Shown here one piece after another: positions 38,860-48,503 of a stretch of DNA of 64,000 nt. Positions within the stretch are counted from its first letter, which is position 1; each line of letters starts with the position of its first letter. The position numbers and the translations under genes were made by a program. The stretch lies in the NCBI GenBank assembly GCA_938084685.1, contig CALKGE010000002.1, positions 90,796 through 154,795 on the forward strand. Direction: 5' to 3'. Source of the DNA: an uncultured Pirellulaceae bacterium (lineage in GTDB: Bacteria; Planctomycetota; Planctomycetia; Pirellulales; Pirellulaceae). The notes under the pieces were generated by a model. That model did not search any database. It was given only the letters and a program-made list of their open reading frames with translations, and had not been told where the DNA came from.

Positions 38860-40206
38860 TTAGGAGAGCATTCCGGAGATCGTGGAAGTGCTGTCAGCAA
38901 AGGACTCGATTTCCATGCCGAATGCCTGAGCTTGCGTGACGAATAAGTTTGCCAATGGAGTTTCATCGGCTACGTGAATGTGCCTGCCCTGCGCGAGTCC
39001 CAGCCGACCGCCGCCAGCAACCAGGATGGGAAGGTCGTTAAACTGATGAGTCGTTCCGTCACCCAGCCCCGACCCGTAGGTGAAGATGGTGTTGTCAAGC
39101 AATGTAGAGCCATCTGTTTCCACGATCGAGTCCATTTTCTGAGTAATGTAGGCGTACTGCTCCATGTAGAATTTGTCGATCTGCAGCAATTGTTCAACGA
39201 ACTTGTGAGGGGAATGCGTCATCTGATGGTGGCTCATCGGCTTGTCGAAGAGTGATTCAAACCGGTAAGGCGTGTCCCACCGTTCGGGACCGATCATCAG
39301 TGTTGCGACATTCGTCAGCCCCGTTTGTAATGCCGTTACCATGATATCGCCCATCGTTCGAATATACTCACCGCGTGGAAGCAGCGCCTCTGGTGGCATC
39401 GCGATATCAGCCTTCTCGATCTCAGAACGCATCGCTTCCAGACGCTCTATCTGTAGTTCAAGACTACGGATGCCGTCGAAGTACTCTTCAAATTTATGAC
39501 GATCTGTTGTATTCAGCGAACGTTGTAATTCCTTTGCATCCTCCAATACCAGACTGGTAATGTCCCTCAGATCTCCCTTTTTTCTGGTTCCAAACAGTCG
39601 CTGATATGCCTGACGTACGTCCCTGATTGAGGGAGTGACATGATTAGTCCCATACCAGGAAATATTGTCAAAGTAAATCGACTCCTTGTTGTTCTTATGA
39701 CTGTTGCAGCTCAATGTGAGTGTGCTGAAAGGAGTCTGAGTGCCAATTGCATCGGCGACAATGTGATCAAAGGTTCGGTCAAGCGGATACGCCGACTCCG
39801 TGACTGATTCCATCGTGGCACTACTCAGAAAACATGAGCCGCACTGAGCGTGGACGTCAGTCCCCTGTTTGTAGGTTCGATCAAGTCCTGAGATAAAGCT
39901 GATCTTATGTTTGAGTGACTCCAACGGAGTTTGCGAGGGAGTAAGTGACTCAAATGGATTGTTGCCCACCGGACGCTGAATTCCAATGGCTTTCGTGATC
40001 GCTCCTTGAAATCTTGGAAGCACAGTTTCTTCTTCGCCTGGGAAAAACCCTTTTCTCACGACTCCCATGGGGACGTAGTAAATCGCCATCCGCTGTTGCG
40101 GCCTGGAAGATGTGACAGAAGTATGCGCAATGCTCTCCAACAGCGGAATCGCCATCGTTGTGCCGGCAGCACCGCGGAGAAATTGTCTGCGAGTAGACCT
40201 GCTCAT
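38860..40206 (-). CDS. DUF1552 protein, Tat-exported
   Basis: 448 residues; leader MSRSTRRQFLRGAAGTT with twin arginines. The family runs YYVPMGVVRKGFFPGEE, FISGLDRTY, CGSCFLSSAT, then GSGLGDGTTHQFNDLPILVAGGG near the C-terminus. DUF1552 is a relative of DUF1501 and is normally encoded with DUF1592-type proteins. Its ATG overlaps the stop codon of the DUF1592-type gene by four bases (ATGA), so the two are translationally coupled. Function unknown. Confidence 0.92.
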   Translation of the reverse strand: MSRSTRRQFLRGAAGTTMAIPLLESIAHTSVTSSRPQQRMAIYYVPMGVVRKGFFPGEEETVLPRFQGAITKAIGIQRPVGNNPFESLTPSQTPLESLKHKISFISGLDRTYKQGTDVHAQCGSCFLSSATMESVTESAYPLDRTFDHIVADAIGTQTPFSTLTLSCNSHKNNKESIYFDNISWYGTNHVTPSIRDVRQAYQRLFGTRKKGDLRDITSLVLEDAKELQRSLNTTDRHKFEEYFDGIRSLELQIERLEAMRSEIEKADIAMPPEALLPRGEYIRTMGDIMVTALQTGLTNVATLMIGPERWDTPYRFESLFDKPMSHHQMTHSPHKFVEQLLQIDKFYMEQYAYITQKMDSIVETDGSTLLDNTIFTYGSGLGDGTTHQFNDLPILVAGGGRLGLAQGRHIHVADETPLANLFVTQAQAFGMEIESFADSTSTISGMLS

Positions 40207-42236
40207 GGGGATTCCTGCTTTAAGGTGATGTCGGAGGATTGAGGTGAATTGACAGATTGCCGGAACGCATCGCTCAAAACAACATGCTTGATGAGTGCCT
40301 TGATTCGGTAATCATCGGCGGCTGTTCGCGAGACGATGTTCTCGATAATTATAGTGTCCTGATATGTCGGTTGGCGGCCAAGAGCAAAACCGAGGAGGTG
40401 TTGGGTAAAGGCGAAAGCAAACCGGTCTTTCTCTTTTAGCAGGGCTTGTTTTAGACCGACAACGTCAGCAAACGCGTGCTGGTTGTATAGCGTGCCGCTG
40501 GCGTCCACAGGCCGACCGTTCGGGTAGCTGTCTCGCCACTGACCAACGGCATTGTAGTTTTCCAACGCAAATCCTAATGGATCGATTTTCTTATGGCAGC
40601 CTGCACAACTGGGGTTGTCGCGGTGGGCTGCCAGTTGTTCGCGAATCGTCAACGTTTCGGCGGAGGCGTCAGCTTTGCGAGTTATTGGCGGGACATTGGC
40701 CGGCGGTGGTTTGGGTGGGGAGTGCAGAATTGTGGAAGCAAACCAGGCTCCTCGCGTAATTGGCTTGGTGTGATTCGGTGACGAAGTCATGGTCATAATG
40801 GCGGCGTTGGTAATCAGCCCTCCTTCACGCATGTCACTCACGGGAACTCGCTGGAAATCAACCGCACTCGGTCCCGTATGCTGAATTTTGTCCGCTTTGG
40901 CATACCAGGTTTTCAACATGACACTCCGGTAAGAAAAGTCCGAATGGATGAACTGCAGAATCGACTTGTCTTCAATTAGCACCGCTTCAAAAAGCAGTAA
41001 CGGTTCCAGCATCATATGCATGCTTCCGTTGTACCGAGCAAAATAAAACTGCTTAAACAACTTGGGGTCCGGTTCCGAAGCGATGATTGTTTCCAATTGC
41101 AGCCACTGGGATGGGAAGCTGTCGCAGAATCTCTTGCTTCGTCGATCCAGTAGCATCCGGTCGACGTGAGCTGTGAGAACGGCGGGATCGTTCAGCTTGC
41201 CAGCATTTGCGCTCTCGATGAGGGCTTGATCAGGAATGCTGCCCCACAGAAAGAGCGATAGTCGTGATGCCAGTGAAAATTGGTCCCCCGGCCGATCCTG
41301 AATATAGAAGAAGCGGGGAGATGCCAGAATGCCGCTCAACGCCCCCTTCATCGCCGTTGTGAAATCTGCGCCGTTTTCAATAAAGCTTAGCGCATAGTAG
41401 GAATACCGCCGCACCGTGGTATCTGAAATCTTCGTTCGGAAGGCTCGTTGCAGGAAGGGACGGAGTCGTTGCTGAATGGATGATTCCAGATCTGTATCGT
41501 CATCCGGTGGAGCCAATAATTCGTCCCACACGCCGACCGTGGTGGCATTAAAATTGGAAGCATGGACAATGGACCGACTAAGCTCCATGAACCGCTCCAG
41601 CAAAATTGGCGAAAGACTTAATTGATTGGCCTGGTTGTCAAATCCATGTTCCGCCCGCAAGTCCTGTGGATAGGGAGTGATTCCTTCGAGACGCGGTTCA
41701 ATGAGTTGCGATTTTCCCAGAGCCCGGTTGCCAACCTTGACGACGTCCGGCATTTTTCCTGTGGCTGGTTGGTAATAGCCTCCGTGCTCGCGAGCGATCT
41801 GTTCCGGCAGGCTGAAGACAGTAAGTTTCAGGTCGAATAAATCGCGCACCGCATTGCTGTACTGAAAACGTGTCATTCGCCGGATGGGAGATGACGGCCG
41901 GGTCGGAGTCTGCGTAATTGCCTGGTGTAACAATTGACTGAATGCCTCTGTCGACTTGGCACGCAACTCTTGCGGCAGCGTTTGCCCCTCCGCCGGGGGC
42001 ATCAGCGAAGTGTCAAGAGCGGTGCGTACTTCTAGCAACAGTTCAGGCTTTGCAAGCAACACTTGGGGAGTGCGAAGATTTGAGAAATCGTAATTTCCGG
42101 CCGGTTCGTCCCCCTGATGGCAATCAACGCAATGACGCTGCAGAAAGCCAACAGCATCGAATTCATTGGCCGTAAGACTGCCATCCTGCAAAGACAGCAC
42201 GCAGACAATCAGTAATGTCGGGAAAAAAGACCTCAT
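40203..42236 (-). CDS. DUF1587/DUF1592/DUF1588/DUF1585 cytochrome-type protein
   Basis: 677 residues with a signal peptide (MRSFFPTLLIVCVLSLQDGSL). Domains in order: PSCyt1-like haem motif CVDCH (36-40), DUF1587 (RRMTRFQYSNAVRDLFDL), DUF1595/DUF1592 (LASRLSLFLWGSIPDQAL), DUF1588 (GGLITNAAIMTMTSSPNHTKPITRG) and DUF1585, with a second haem-type motif CAGCHKKIDPLGF between them. It heads the run with DUF1552, hydrolase and ABC-F. A TAGAAT sits six bases before the ATG on the minus strand. Presumed envelope haem protein, reaction unknown. Confidence 0.92.
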   Translation of the reverse strand: MRSFFPTLLIVCVLSLQDGSLTANEFDAVGFLQRHCVDCHQGDEPAGNYDFSNLRTPQVLLAKPELLLEVRTALDTSLMPPAEGQTLPQELRAKSTEAFSQLLHQAITQTPTRPSSPIRRMTRFQYSNAVRDLFDLKLTVFSLPEQIAREHGGYYQPATGKMPDVVKVGNRALGKSQLIEPRLEGITPYPQDLRAEHGFDNQANQLSLSPILLERFMELSRSIVHASNFNATTVGVWDELLAPPDDDTDLESSIQQRLRPFLQRAFRTKISDTTVRRYSYYALSFIENGADFTTAMKGALSGILASPRFFYIQDRPGDQFSLASRLSLFLWGSIPDQALIESANAGKLNDPAVLTAHVDRMLLDRRSKRFCDSFPSQWLQLETIIASEPDPKLFKQFYFARYNGSMHMMLEPLLLFEAVLIEDKSILQFIHSDFSYRSVMLKTWYAKADKIQHTGPSAVDFQRVPVSDMREGGLITNAAIMTMTSSPNHTKPITRGAWFASTILHSPPKPPPANVPPITRKADASAETLTIREQLAAHRDNPSCAGCHKKIDPLGFALENYNAVGQWRDSYPNGRPVDASGTLYNQHAFADVVGLKQALLKEKDRFAFAFTQHLLGFALGRQPTYQDTIIIENIVSRTAADDYRIKALIKHVVLSDAFRQSVNSPQSSDITLKQESP

Positions 42237-42310
42237 GATCTGATTCTAGCTGACCAATAAATGAGAGGACAGCCGAATTTGACAGGCTGGATCGCGGGGC
42301 ACAACAGTTC

Positions 42311-43741
42311 TTAGTCGCACCAATGTGAAGTTATTTTTTTCGACTGCGTCCAGAATTGTATGGAACCCCGGCCAGTGATATCTCCGACTCCGAACCTGGA
42401 GTCGTTCCAGCCACCAAAGCCAAATGGTTCACGGGGGACAGGGACTCCCACATTGACACCGATCATGCCAGCACTTGCTCGGTCAGTAACGTCACGAGCG
42501 GTCTGGCCGTCCTGAGTATAGACGACCGCCGCATTGCCGTAGGGGGACGCATTTTCCAGTTCAAGTGCTTCGCTGAGATCACTGGTGCGGATGATCGACA
42601 GTACAGGGCCAAATACCTCGGCACTGGCAATGTTCATGTCTGGGGTGACGTTGTCCAGAACAGTCGGGCCAACATAAGTACCCTCTTCACAACCAGAAAC
42701 CGTAACACCCCGGCCGTCAAGCAGAACCGTAGCTCCCTGTGATTCAGCCTCGGTGATATATTGCTCGATACGTGTTTTTGCCGCAGCCGAAATGACAGCT
42801 CCCAGGTTTTCACCAGGTACCAGAGCTTGAGACTGGGCCACGACCTCGTCGACGATGTGATCAACCTCGCCAACGGCAACCATGGTGGCTGCTGCCATGC
42901 AGCGTTGTCCTGCACAACCGCAGGCACTCGCCGCAACATTGGAAGCCGTATGCTCAACGTCGGCATCCGGCATGACGATCAGGTGGTTTTTCGCTCCCCC
43001 CATGGCCAACGCCCGTTTAAAAGTGGAAGTGGCGCGAGCATAGACAGCTTTGGCAACTGGAGTGGAACCCACAAATGTTACCGCTTCAATATCGGGATGG
43101 TCGCAAATCGCCTCTACGATAGATTTGTCTCCATGCACAACATTAAACACTCCGTCAGGAAGCCCGGCTTCCGATAATAACTCGGCAATACGATTACCAC
43201 TGATCGGTACTTGCTCACTTGGTTTGAACACCATGGTGTTTCCGGAAGCCAAAGCCATCGGGATGGTCCAGTGCGGCACCATGATCGGGAAATTGAAGGG
43301 GGTGATGCACGAGACGACCCCCAGTGGGAATTGACGAATGGAACAGTCGAAGCCCGGACTGACTTCGAGCACCTCGCCAGAGACAATGTTGGGCAACGAA
43401 CAGGCCAGTTCGGTCAGTTCAATCGCTTTGAGAAATTCGGCCCTCGATTCGTCCAGCGTCTTCCCATTCTCCTCGTGGCAAACGCAGGCCAGATCTTCCA
43501 TGTTGTCCTGCAGTAATTGGCGGTAACGGTAGAAAATATCGCAGCGTTGCCGCAACGTGAGGGACGACCAGAGGGGAAAGGCAGCCTCCGCAGCGGCGAC
43601 CGCACTGTCCAGGTCCACCGGTGACGAAAGAGGGACAGTCGATAAAAGATCGCCATTAACAGGTGAAGTGACTTCGATCGTTTCGCCTTCACTGGCACAA
43701 GGCGAACCGTTGATGTAGTTGGCAAGCGGAGTGTATTTCAT
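42311..43741 (-). CDS. mmsA: Methylmalonate-semialdehyde dehydrogenase-like aldehyde dehydrogenase
   Basis: 476 residues, cytoplasmic. ALDH fold with TPFNFPIMVPHW, the NAD-binding VTFVGSTPVAK and the active-site GQRCMAAAT, whose QRCMA sequence is the hallmark of CoA-acylating methylmalonate/malonate-semialdehyde dehydrogenases. PFGFGGWNDSRFGVGD near the end also fits. These enzymes turn methylmalonate semialdehyde (valine, inositol) or malonate semialdehyde (beta-alanine) into propionyl- or acetyl-CoA. It is divergent from the transhydrogenase-like gene with 157 bases between. Exact substrate uncertain; a succinate-semialdehyde role is a second option given the neighbour. Confidence 0.85.
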   Translation of the reverse strand: MKYTPLANYINGSPCASEGETIEVTSPVNGDLLSTVPLSSPVDLDSAVAAAEAAFPLWSSLTLRQRCDIFYRYRQLLQDNMEDLACVCHEENGKTLDESRAEFLKAIELTELACSLPNIVSGEVLEVSPGFDCSIRQFPLGVVSCITPFNFPIMVPHWTIPMALASGNTMVFKPSEQVPISGNRIAELLSEAGLPDGVFNVVHGDKSIVEAICDHPDIEAVTFVGSTPVAKAVYARATSTFKRALAMGGAKNHLIVMPDADVEHTASNVAASACGCAGQRCMAAATMVAVGEVDHIVDEVVAQSQALVPGENLGAVISAAAKTRIEQYITEAESQGATVLLDGRGVTVSGCEEGTYVGPTVLDNVTPDMNIASAEVFGPVLSIIRTSDLSEALELENASPYGNAAVVYTQDGQTARDVTDRASAGMIGVNVGVPVPREPFGFGGWNDSRFGVGDITGRGSIQFWTQSKKITSHWCD

Positions 43742-43772
43742 GGTATGGATTCATATATAGTAGGAGCGTTTT

Positions 43773-43788
43773 TGACACTGTTGTGTCA
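43773..43788. promoter_or_regulatory. Inverted repeat in the mmsA / transhydrogenase divergent gap
   Basis: TGACAC (43773-43778) and GTGTCA (43783-43788) form a perfect inverted repeat with a four-base spacer. It lies 32 bases before the mmsA ATG and about 110 before the other start. It is the only symmetric element I see in the gap. Operator role is inference. Confidence 0.35.
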
Positions 43789-43898
43789 CACCGTTTTTCT
43801 TCGGTCTTATTTTAACCTTTGTACAGAGTGGCGTAGTAAAATCAGCAACAGCGAAGTTTAATTCCAACGAGACAGGCTCTGAATTTATCGAAAGTGAC

Positions 43899-45188
43899 AT
43901 GGGGAGTGATATGGCGACGGACACCGCTTTTCAGATGGCAGCGTCCAATGTGAGATTTGGGCAGGGAGTCACCGCGGAGATCGGGATGGATCTGCGGGAC
44001 ATGGGGGTTAAACGGACGCTGGTGGTGATGGATCCAACACTGGTTGATTTGCCCACCGGAGAAGTTGTCCGTAATTCACTCGCCTCCAACAACATTGGCT
44101 TTGATGTCTTTTCCGAAGTCTCCGTGGAACCGACAGATGCGAGTTTTAAGCGAGCTGCTGAAGTTGCCAGTGCTGGAAATTACGATAGTTTCGTGGCCGT
44201 GGGGGGTGGTAGCACGATCGATACATGTAAAGCAGCCAACCTTTACGCAACCTACCCCGCCGATTTTTTTACCTATGTCAATGCGCCGATTGGTGAAGGG
44301 AAACCGGTTCCTGGCCCCATCAAGCCATTGATTGCTATTCCCACGACAGCAGGGACGGGTAGTGAAACAACCGGAGTCGCCATATTTGATTTTGTCGAAA
44401 AACATGCCAAGACCGGGATTGCTCATCGATACCTCAAACCGACATTAGGGATTGTCGATCCGGACAACACGGCGACCATGCCAGCAGCCGTGGCTGCGTC
44501 GAGTGGTCTGGATGTGCTGAGCCACGCGCTGGAATCCTTTACCGCGATGCCCTTTAACCAACGTCCGAAACCAGCTTCACCTTTGGAACGTCCTGCGTAT
44601 CAAGGTACCAATCCCATCAGTGATATCTGGGCGATCCGGGCATTGGAGCTAATGGCCGAGTATCTTCCCAGAGCGTACGCGGATACGACCGATACCGAAG
44701 CAAGGATGAATATGCTTATGGCCTCGACGATCGCCGGAATCGGATTTGGCAACGCCGGAGTCCATCTTCCCCACGGGATGTCCTACCCAGTCGCCGGAAT
44801 GGTAAAGTCCTTTGAGCCTGCCGGTTACGAGGTAGACCACCCGATTGTTCCTCATGGTATGTCAGTCATTCTCAATACCCCAGCTGTTGTCAGATTCACC
44901 GCACCTTCCGATCCTCAAAGACACCTTGTCGCCGCTCAGGCGCTAGGGGCCGATATTTCAGGTGTCGCACCAGAAGATGCAGGAAACATATTGGCAGAAC
45001 GCGTGATCCACTTTATGAAACTGACCGACATGCCCAACGGCCTTAGTGCGGTTGGATATGAAAGTGCTGACATTCCAGCTCTCGTGCAAGGGACGCTTCC
45101 TCAGCACCGAGTGACCAAGCTATCTCCGATCGAAGCAGGTGAAGCCGAGCTCACTCGACTTTTTGAAGACTCCATGGTGATCTATTAA
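43899..45188 (+). CDS. Iron-containing alcohol dehydrogenase, hydroxyacid-oxoacid transhydrogenase type
   Basis: 429 residues. Follows the group III iron-dependent alcohol dehydrogenase fold, nearest to hydroxyacid-oxoacid transhydrogenase (ADHFE1): AVGGGSTIDTCKAANLY, PTTAGTGSETTGVAIFDF, the metal-binding DVLSHALESFTAMPFNQRP and AGVHLPHGMSYPVAGMVKSF, and HPIVPHGMSV. ADHFE1 oxidises 4-hydroxybutyrate to succinate semialdehyde while reducing 2-oxoglutarate to D-2-hydroxyglutarate. The divergent neighbour can oxidise a semialdehyde, so they may act in one pathway (inference). ATG at 43899; a second in-frame ATG, 12 bases on, may also serve. Confidence 0.87.
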   Translation: MGSDMATDTAFQMAASNVRFGQGVTAEIGMDLRDMGVKRTLVVMDPTLVDLPTGEVVRNSLASNNIGFDVFSEVSVEPTDASFKRAAEVASAGNYDSFVAVGGGSTIDTCKAANLYATYPADFFTYVNAPIGEGKPVPGPIKPLIAIPTTAGTGSETTGVAIFDFVEKHAKTGIAHRYLKPTLGIVDPDNTATMPAAVAASSGLDVLSHALESFTAMPFNQRPKPASPLERPAYQGTNPISDIWAIRALELMAEYLPRAYADTTDTEARMNMLMASTIAGIGFGNAGVHLPHGMSYPVAGMVKSFEPAGYEVDHPIVPHGMSVILNTPAVVRFTAPSDPQRHLVAAQALGADISGVAPEDAGNILAERVIHFMKLTDMPNGLSAVGYESADIPALVQGTLPQHRVTKLSPIEAGEAELTRLFEDSMVIY

Positions 45189-45252
45189 TTCACAAGTGCC
45201 AACGCTGGTGCTGGCACCTCCTGCTTTACGTAATCCTGTACGGAGACAAATC

Positions 45253-46590
45253 ATGACACGTTGGGGGCACATTGCCTTGTTTTTCTGCCTGTCTGGTCTT
45301 TTCTTTGCCTGGACTCCGACGACTCAGGCTGCTCGACCGAACATTCTCTTCTTTTTGGCAGATGACCTGGGATGGAAGGATCTTGGTTGCTACGGCGCTA
45401 CGTTTTACGAGACACCACATCTGGACCAATTGGCCCATCAAGGCATTCGATTTACACAGGCTTATACGGCATCGACAGTATGTTCTCCTACACGAGCAAG
45501 TATCATCACTGGTCAGACACCGGCCAGACATGGTTGTACAAATTATGGAGGCAGTATTTCCAGGACTCACCTTGGCTTGGCCAAAGCGTTCGCTGACGGC
45601 GGCTATCAGACCTTCTTCACAGGCAAATGGCATATTGGCAATCTGACTCCCGAATTGGCAGGCTTTCAGGTGGCACAGGAGATATCACCACGTGAGGGAA
45701 CAGCGGACGATCCAAAGTCCACTCGTCGTATCACGGCCAATACCATCAGGTTTCTGAGTAACCTGGAACTCGACAAACCGTTTTTTGCCTATGTGAATTA
45801 TCACGCCGTCCATTTGGCATTACGCGAGTCTCCATCCCTGGTTGCCAAATACGAAGCGAAACGGAAAGAATCTCCCCCGAAATCTGCAGGTCCAGCTGGA
45901 CTCGAAAAAGAACGCGAACGGGACAATAAACAGGTGCAAGACATCCCAGAGTATGCTGCCATGGTGGAAGGGATCGACAATTCGGTGGCTGAAATTCTGG
46001 CGGTATTAAATGAGATTGGTCGAGCGGAAAATACGTTAGTCCTGTTCACCAGTGATAATGGAGGACTGAGTACCAAACCATGCACGTCCAACCTGCCTTT
46101 GCGAGCAGGTAAAGGCTGGGCGTATGAAGGAGGAATCCGAGTGCCGCTCATCGCGTCATGGCCAGCTCATATCAAGCCGGATTCGGAAACCGATACACCG
46201 ATGACATCCATGGACTTCTTCCCAACCCTATTGAACCTGGCGAGTTTACCACAACTACCCGAACAGCATGTTGATGGTGTGGATATCAGCCAGGTGCTGC
46301 TTGGCAAAGCAACTCTCAAACGCCAGACCCTTTACTGGCACTACCCTCATTACCACGGTGCTGGCTGCATCCCAGTCGGTGCTCTGCGTCATAATAACTG
46401 GAAGTTGATTCACTGGTTCGGAGAAGAACGGTACGAATTATATGATCTCGGGTCGGACCTGAGTGAATTACAGGATCTGTCTAAAACGCATCCCAAAGAA
46501 ATGGCAGAACTTCAGCAGATGCTGAAGAAATGGCAACGGTCTTTCCCAGACATTAAATACGACAATCCCAATACGTTGCGGAAGAGATAA
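45253..46590 (+). CDS. Sulfatase (formylglycine type), exported
   Basis: 445 residues from the ATG at 45253, with GGAGA about seven bases before it. The frame opens at 45196 but that part has no leader. Signal peptide ends after TTQA. ILFFLADDLGW supplies the metal-binding Asp pair (37-38), and CSPTR at 77-81 is the C-x-P-x-R motif whose Cys is made into formylglycine. TGKWHIG and FTSDNGG hold further active-site residues. Most like aryl/glycosulfatases such as N-acetylgalactosamine-6-sulfatase. It converges with the next sulfatase with seven bases between stops. The activating enzyme is not in the window. Confidence 0.95.
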   Translation: MTRWGHIALFFCLSGLFFAWTPTTQAARPNILFFLADDLGWKDLGCYGATFYETPHLDQLAHQGIRFTQAYTASTVCSPTRASIITGQTPARHGCTNYGGSISRTHLGLAKAFADGGYQTFFTGKWHIGNLTPELAGFQVAQEISPREGTADDPKSTRRITANTIRFLSNLELDKPFFAYVNYHAVHLALRESPSLVAKYEAKRKESPPKSAGPAGLEKERERDNKQVQDIPEYAAMVEGIDNSVAEILAVLNEIGRAENTLVLFTSDNGGLSTKPCTSNLPLRAGKGWAYEGGIRVPLIASWPAHIKPDSETDTPMTSMDFFPTLLNLASLPQLPEQHVDGVDISQVLLGKATLKRQTLYWHYPHYHGAGCIPVGALRHNNWKLIHWFGEERYELYDLGSDLSELQDLSKTHPKEMAELQQMLKKWQRSFPDIKYDNPNTLRKR

Positions 46591-46597
46591 CCCGCGC

Positions 46598-48313
46598 TCA
46601 GCGAAGTCGATCAATCACTACCTTGCCGTCGCCGGCTTCAACCCGAGTGTGTCCCACTATTTTGTCGTTGGTGCGAGCGATGAGCCAGATTGCGTTTTTG
46701 CGAGTGAGCTGAATTTTCCGTTGTCCCGCCTCAAGCTGGAAATAGAGGAAGGGAGTTCCCTTCCGGTCGATCCAGTAAATATTGACCGGCTCTTCCGTTT
46801 GATTCACAAACGTGACACTTACCTTGGGACCAACCGGATCCGAATTCTTCATGGCGACTCCGGTTGACCAGATGGTTAACTTCTTCAGCTTGTCCAACTC
46901 TGCTGTCTGGTACGGCGCGAAACTGGCCGGCTTTAACTGACGATATTTCGCAAGAATATCCCGATGGTCAGCAGACTCTGCCAGGTTGTTCCATTCGTAC
47001 CGGTCAATAGAAATGTCATAAAGCTCTTCGTCGCCTCCCTGATAATGGATGTACCTCCACCGTTGGTCACTGATACTGAAGTCCTCCGGACGATTCAGGT
47101 AGGTAATAGCTACGTGCGGCCATTCAGCGTCAGGATCCTCGATGAGCGGTCGGAGGCTTGGGTGATCGTGATGAGTTTCTGCTGGCAGACCAGCCAGATC
47201 GAGTAGTGTTGGAAACAGACTTGTCAGACTTACCGGTTGTTGACAAATGCCGGGCTCACTGTCGGGTGTGCGAATCATCAAGGGGACTCGAGTGCAAACT
47301 CGCCAGCCAGTAAACTTTTGCCAATGCTGTTTTTCTCCCAGATGCCAGCCGTGATCGGACCAGAGGACCACCATCGTATTGTCCCGGTAGTCACTCGCCT
47401 CCAAAGCATCCAAAACTCGGCCCAGCATTGCATCCGCATAATGGATGGAGGCGAGATATCCCTGGATCGCCTGCTTCCATTGTCCTTCCTTGCGGATGTG
47501 GTCAAAGTAACGATTAGGACCGCGCCGTTTACCAGCAGGTGGCAGGTCAGCCAGATCGTCTTCTTTATATCCTGGTGGCAACTCGATGGAATCGAGTGGG
47601 AATGGTTCAAAATATTTGGCCGGAACAAACCACGGCTCATGAGGCCGGTAAATTCCACACGCCAGAAAGAACGGATTGTCATGATCTTTCGCAAGTGTTT
47701 GGCTTACCCAGTCGGTCACCAGATAGTCACCCCCGTACTGCTGGTCGGTCGCGTCGAGTGGTCCCCAGTCCGTTTCCACATATTGCCAGGGACCTCCACG
47801 AGGCAGGCTGAGCGGACGAGTTTCAGGGTAGAGCGTTCGGGGAAACGGATTTTCAGTCTCCTTCTTAGGGAAATACTGATGCCACGAGTCGGCATCGATG
47901 AAGTAGTGCAACATTTTGCCCGATCCGCAGGCGTAATAGCCATGACGCATCAATGTTTTCGGAATGATTTCCTGGTTCGGCATCACATTTCGCATCGATT
48001 GGTTATTCGAATACAGACCGGATTGATTCGGCGAGATCCCGGTGAAGACTGCAGCTCGCGAAGGATTACAGGCCGGAGCGGCACAATGGGCATTGGTAAA
48101 GAAACGACTGGTCTCCGCGAGGCGATCCAGATTAGGAGTGACTGCCTGGGGATGGCCTCCCATGCACCCGATCCAATCATTCAGATCGTCGATAGCGATG
48201 AATAGAATATTAGGCTTGTTGGCAGGAACACTCTGTTGGGCCCAACTTAACGACGTCAGGACTCCATTAATCAGTAAAGCAACTGTCAGTAAATGAACCG
48301 TATGAGATTTCAT
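46598..48313 (-). CDS. Sulfatase, iduronate-2-sulfatase-like, exported
   Basis: 571 residues from the ATG at 48313, preceded by GGAGAG; the longer frame from 48415 has no leader. Signal peptide to SLSWAQ. IAIDDLNDW provides the metal Asp pair (42-43), and CNPSR at 82-86 is the C-x-P-x-R formylglycine motif. Further landmarks: GKMLHYF, YRPHEPWFVPAKYF, SDHGWHLGEKQHWQKFTGW. This layout is the iduronate-2-sulfatase group, which removes sulfate from iduronate or related uronic acids. An extra 80 residue C-terminal beta region follows. The upstream gap (190 bases) to rlmL shows nothing I can name. Confidence 0.94.
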   Translation of the reverse strand: MKSHTVHLLTVALLINGVLTSLSWAQQSVPANKPNILFIAIDDLNDWIGCMGGHPQAVTPNLDRLAETSRFFTNAHCAAPACNPSRAAVFTGISPNQSGLYSNNQSMRNVMPNQEIIPKTLMRHGYYACGSGKMLHYFIDADSWHQYFPKKETENPFPRTLYPETRPLSLPRGGPWQYVETDWGPLDATDQQYGGDYLVTDWVSQTLAKDHDNPFFLACGIYRPHEPWFVPAKYFEPFPLDSIELPPGYKEDDLADLPPAGKRRGPNRYFDHIRKEGQWKQAIQGYLASIHYADAMLGRVLDALEASDYRDNTMVVLWSDHGWHLGEKQHWQKFTGWRVCTRVPLMIRTPDSEPGICQQPVSLTSLFPTLLDLAGLPAETHHDHPSLRPLIEDPDAEWPHVAITYLNRPEDFSISDQRWRYIHYQGGDEELYDISIDRYEWNNLAESADHRDILAKYRQLKPASFAPYQTAELDKLKKLTIWSTGVAMKNSDPVGPKVSVTFVNQTEEPVNIYWIDRKGTPFLYFQLEAGQRKIQLTRKNAIWLIARTNDKIVGHTRVEAGDGKVVIDRLR

Positions 48314-48503
48314 ATCGAGTTCTCTCCAGGAATACTTCTTACATGCATGCCTCATTCTAGCCAAGTTTACGGGTAATCGTGTTCCTGGCAGACTGCTGTC
48401 AGTCATACATTGCACTGTTACGCCATGTCGCGATTCGCAGGAAACCCAGCATTCGGCTAATTAGCGGTTGTTAAACATGGTATTCGAGTGTTAAGTGGAT
48501 GAT

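Noticed and set aside
45196..45252. Longer start for the sulfatase at 45196
   Set aside because: The added residues precede a normal signal peptide, and a good GGAGA site lies before 45253.
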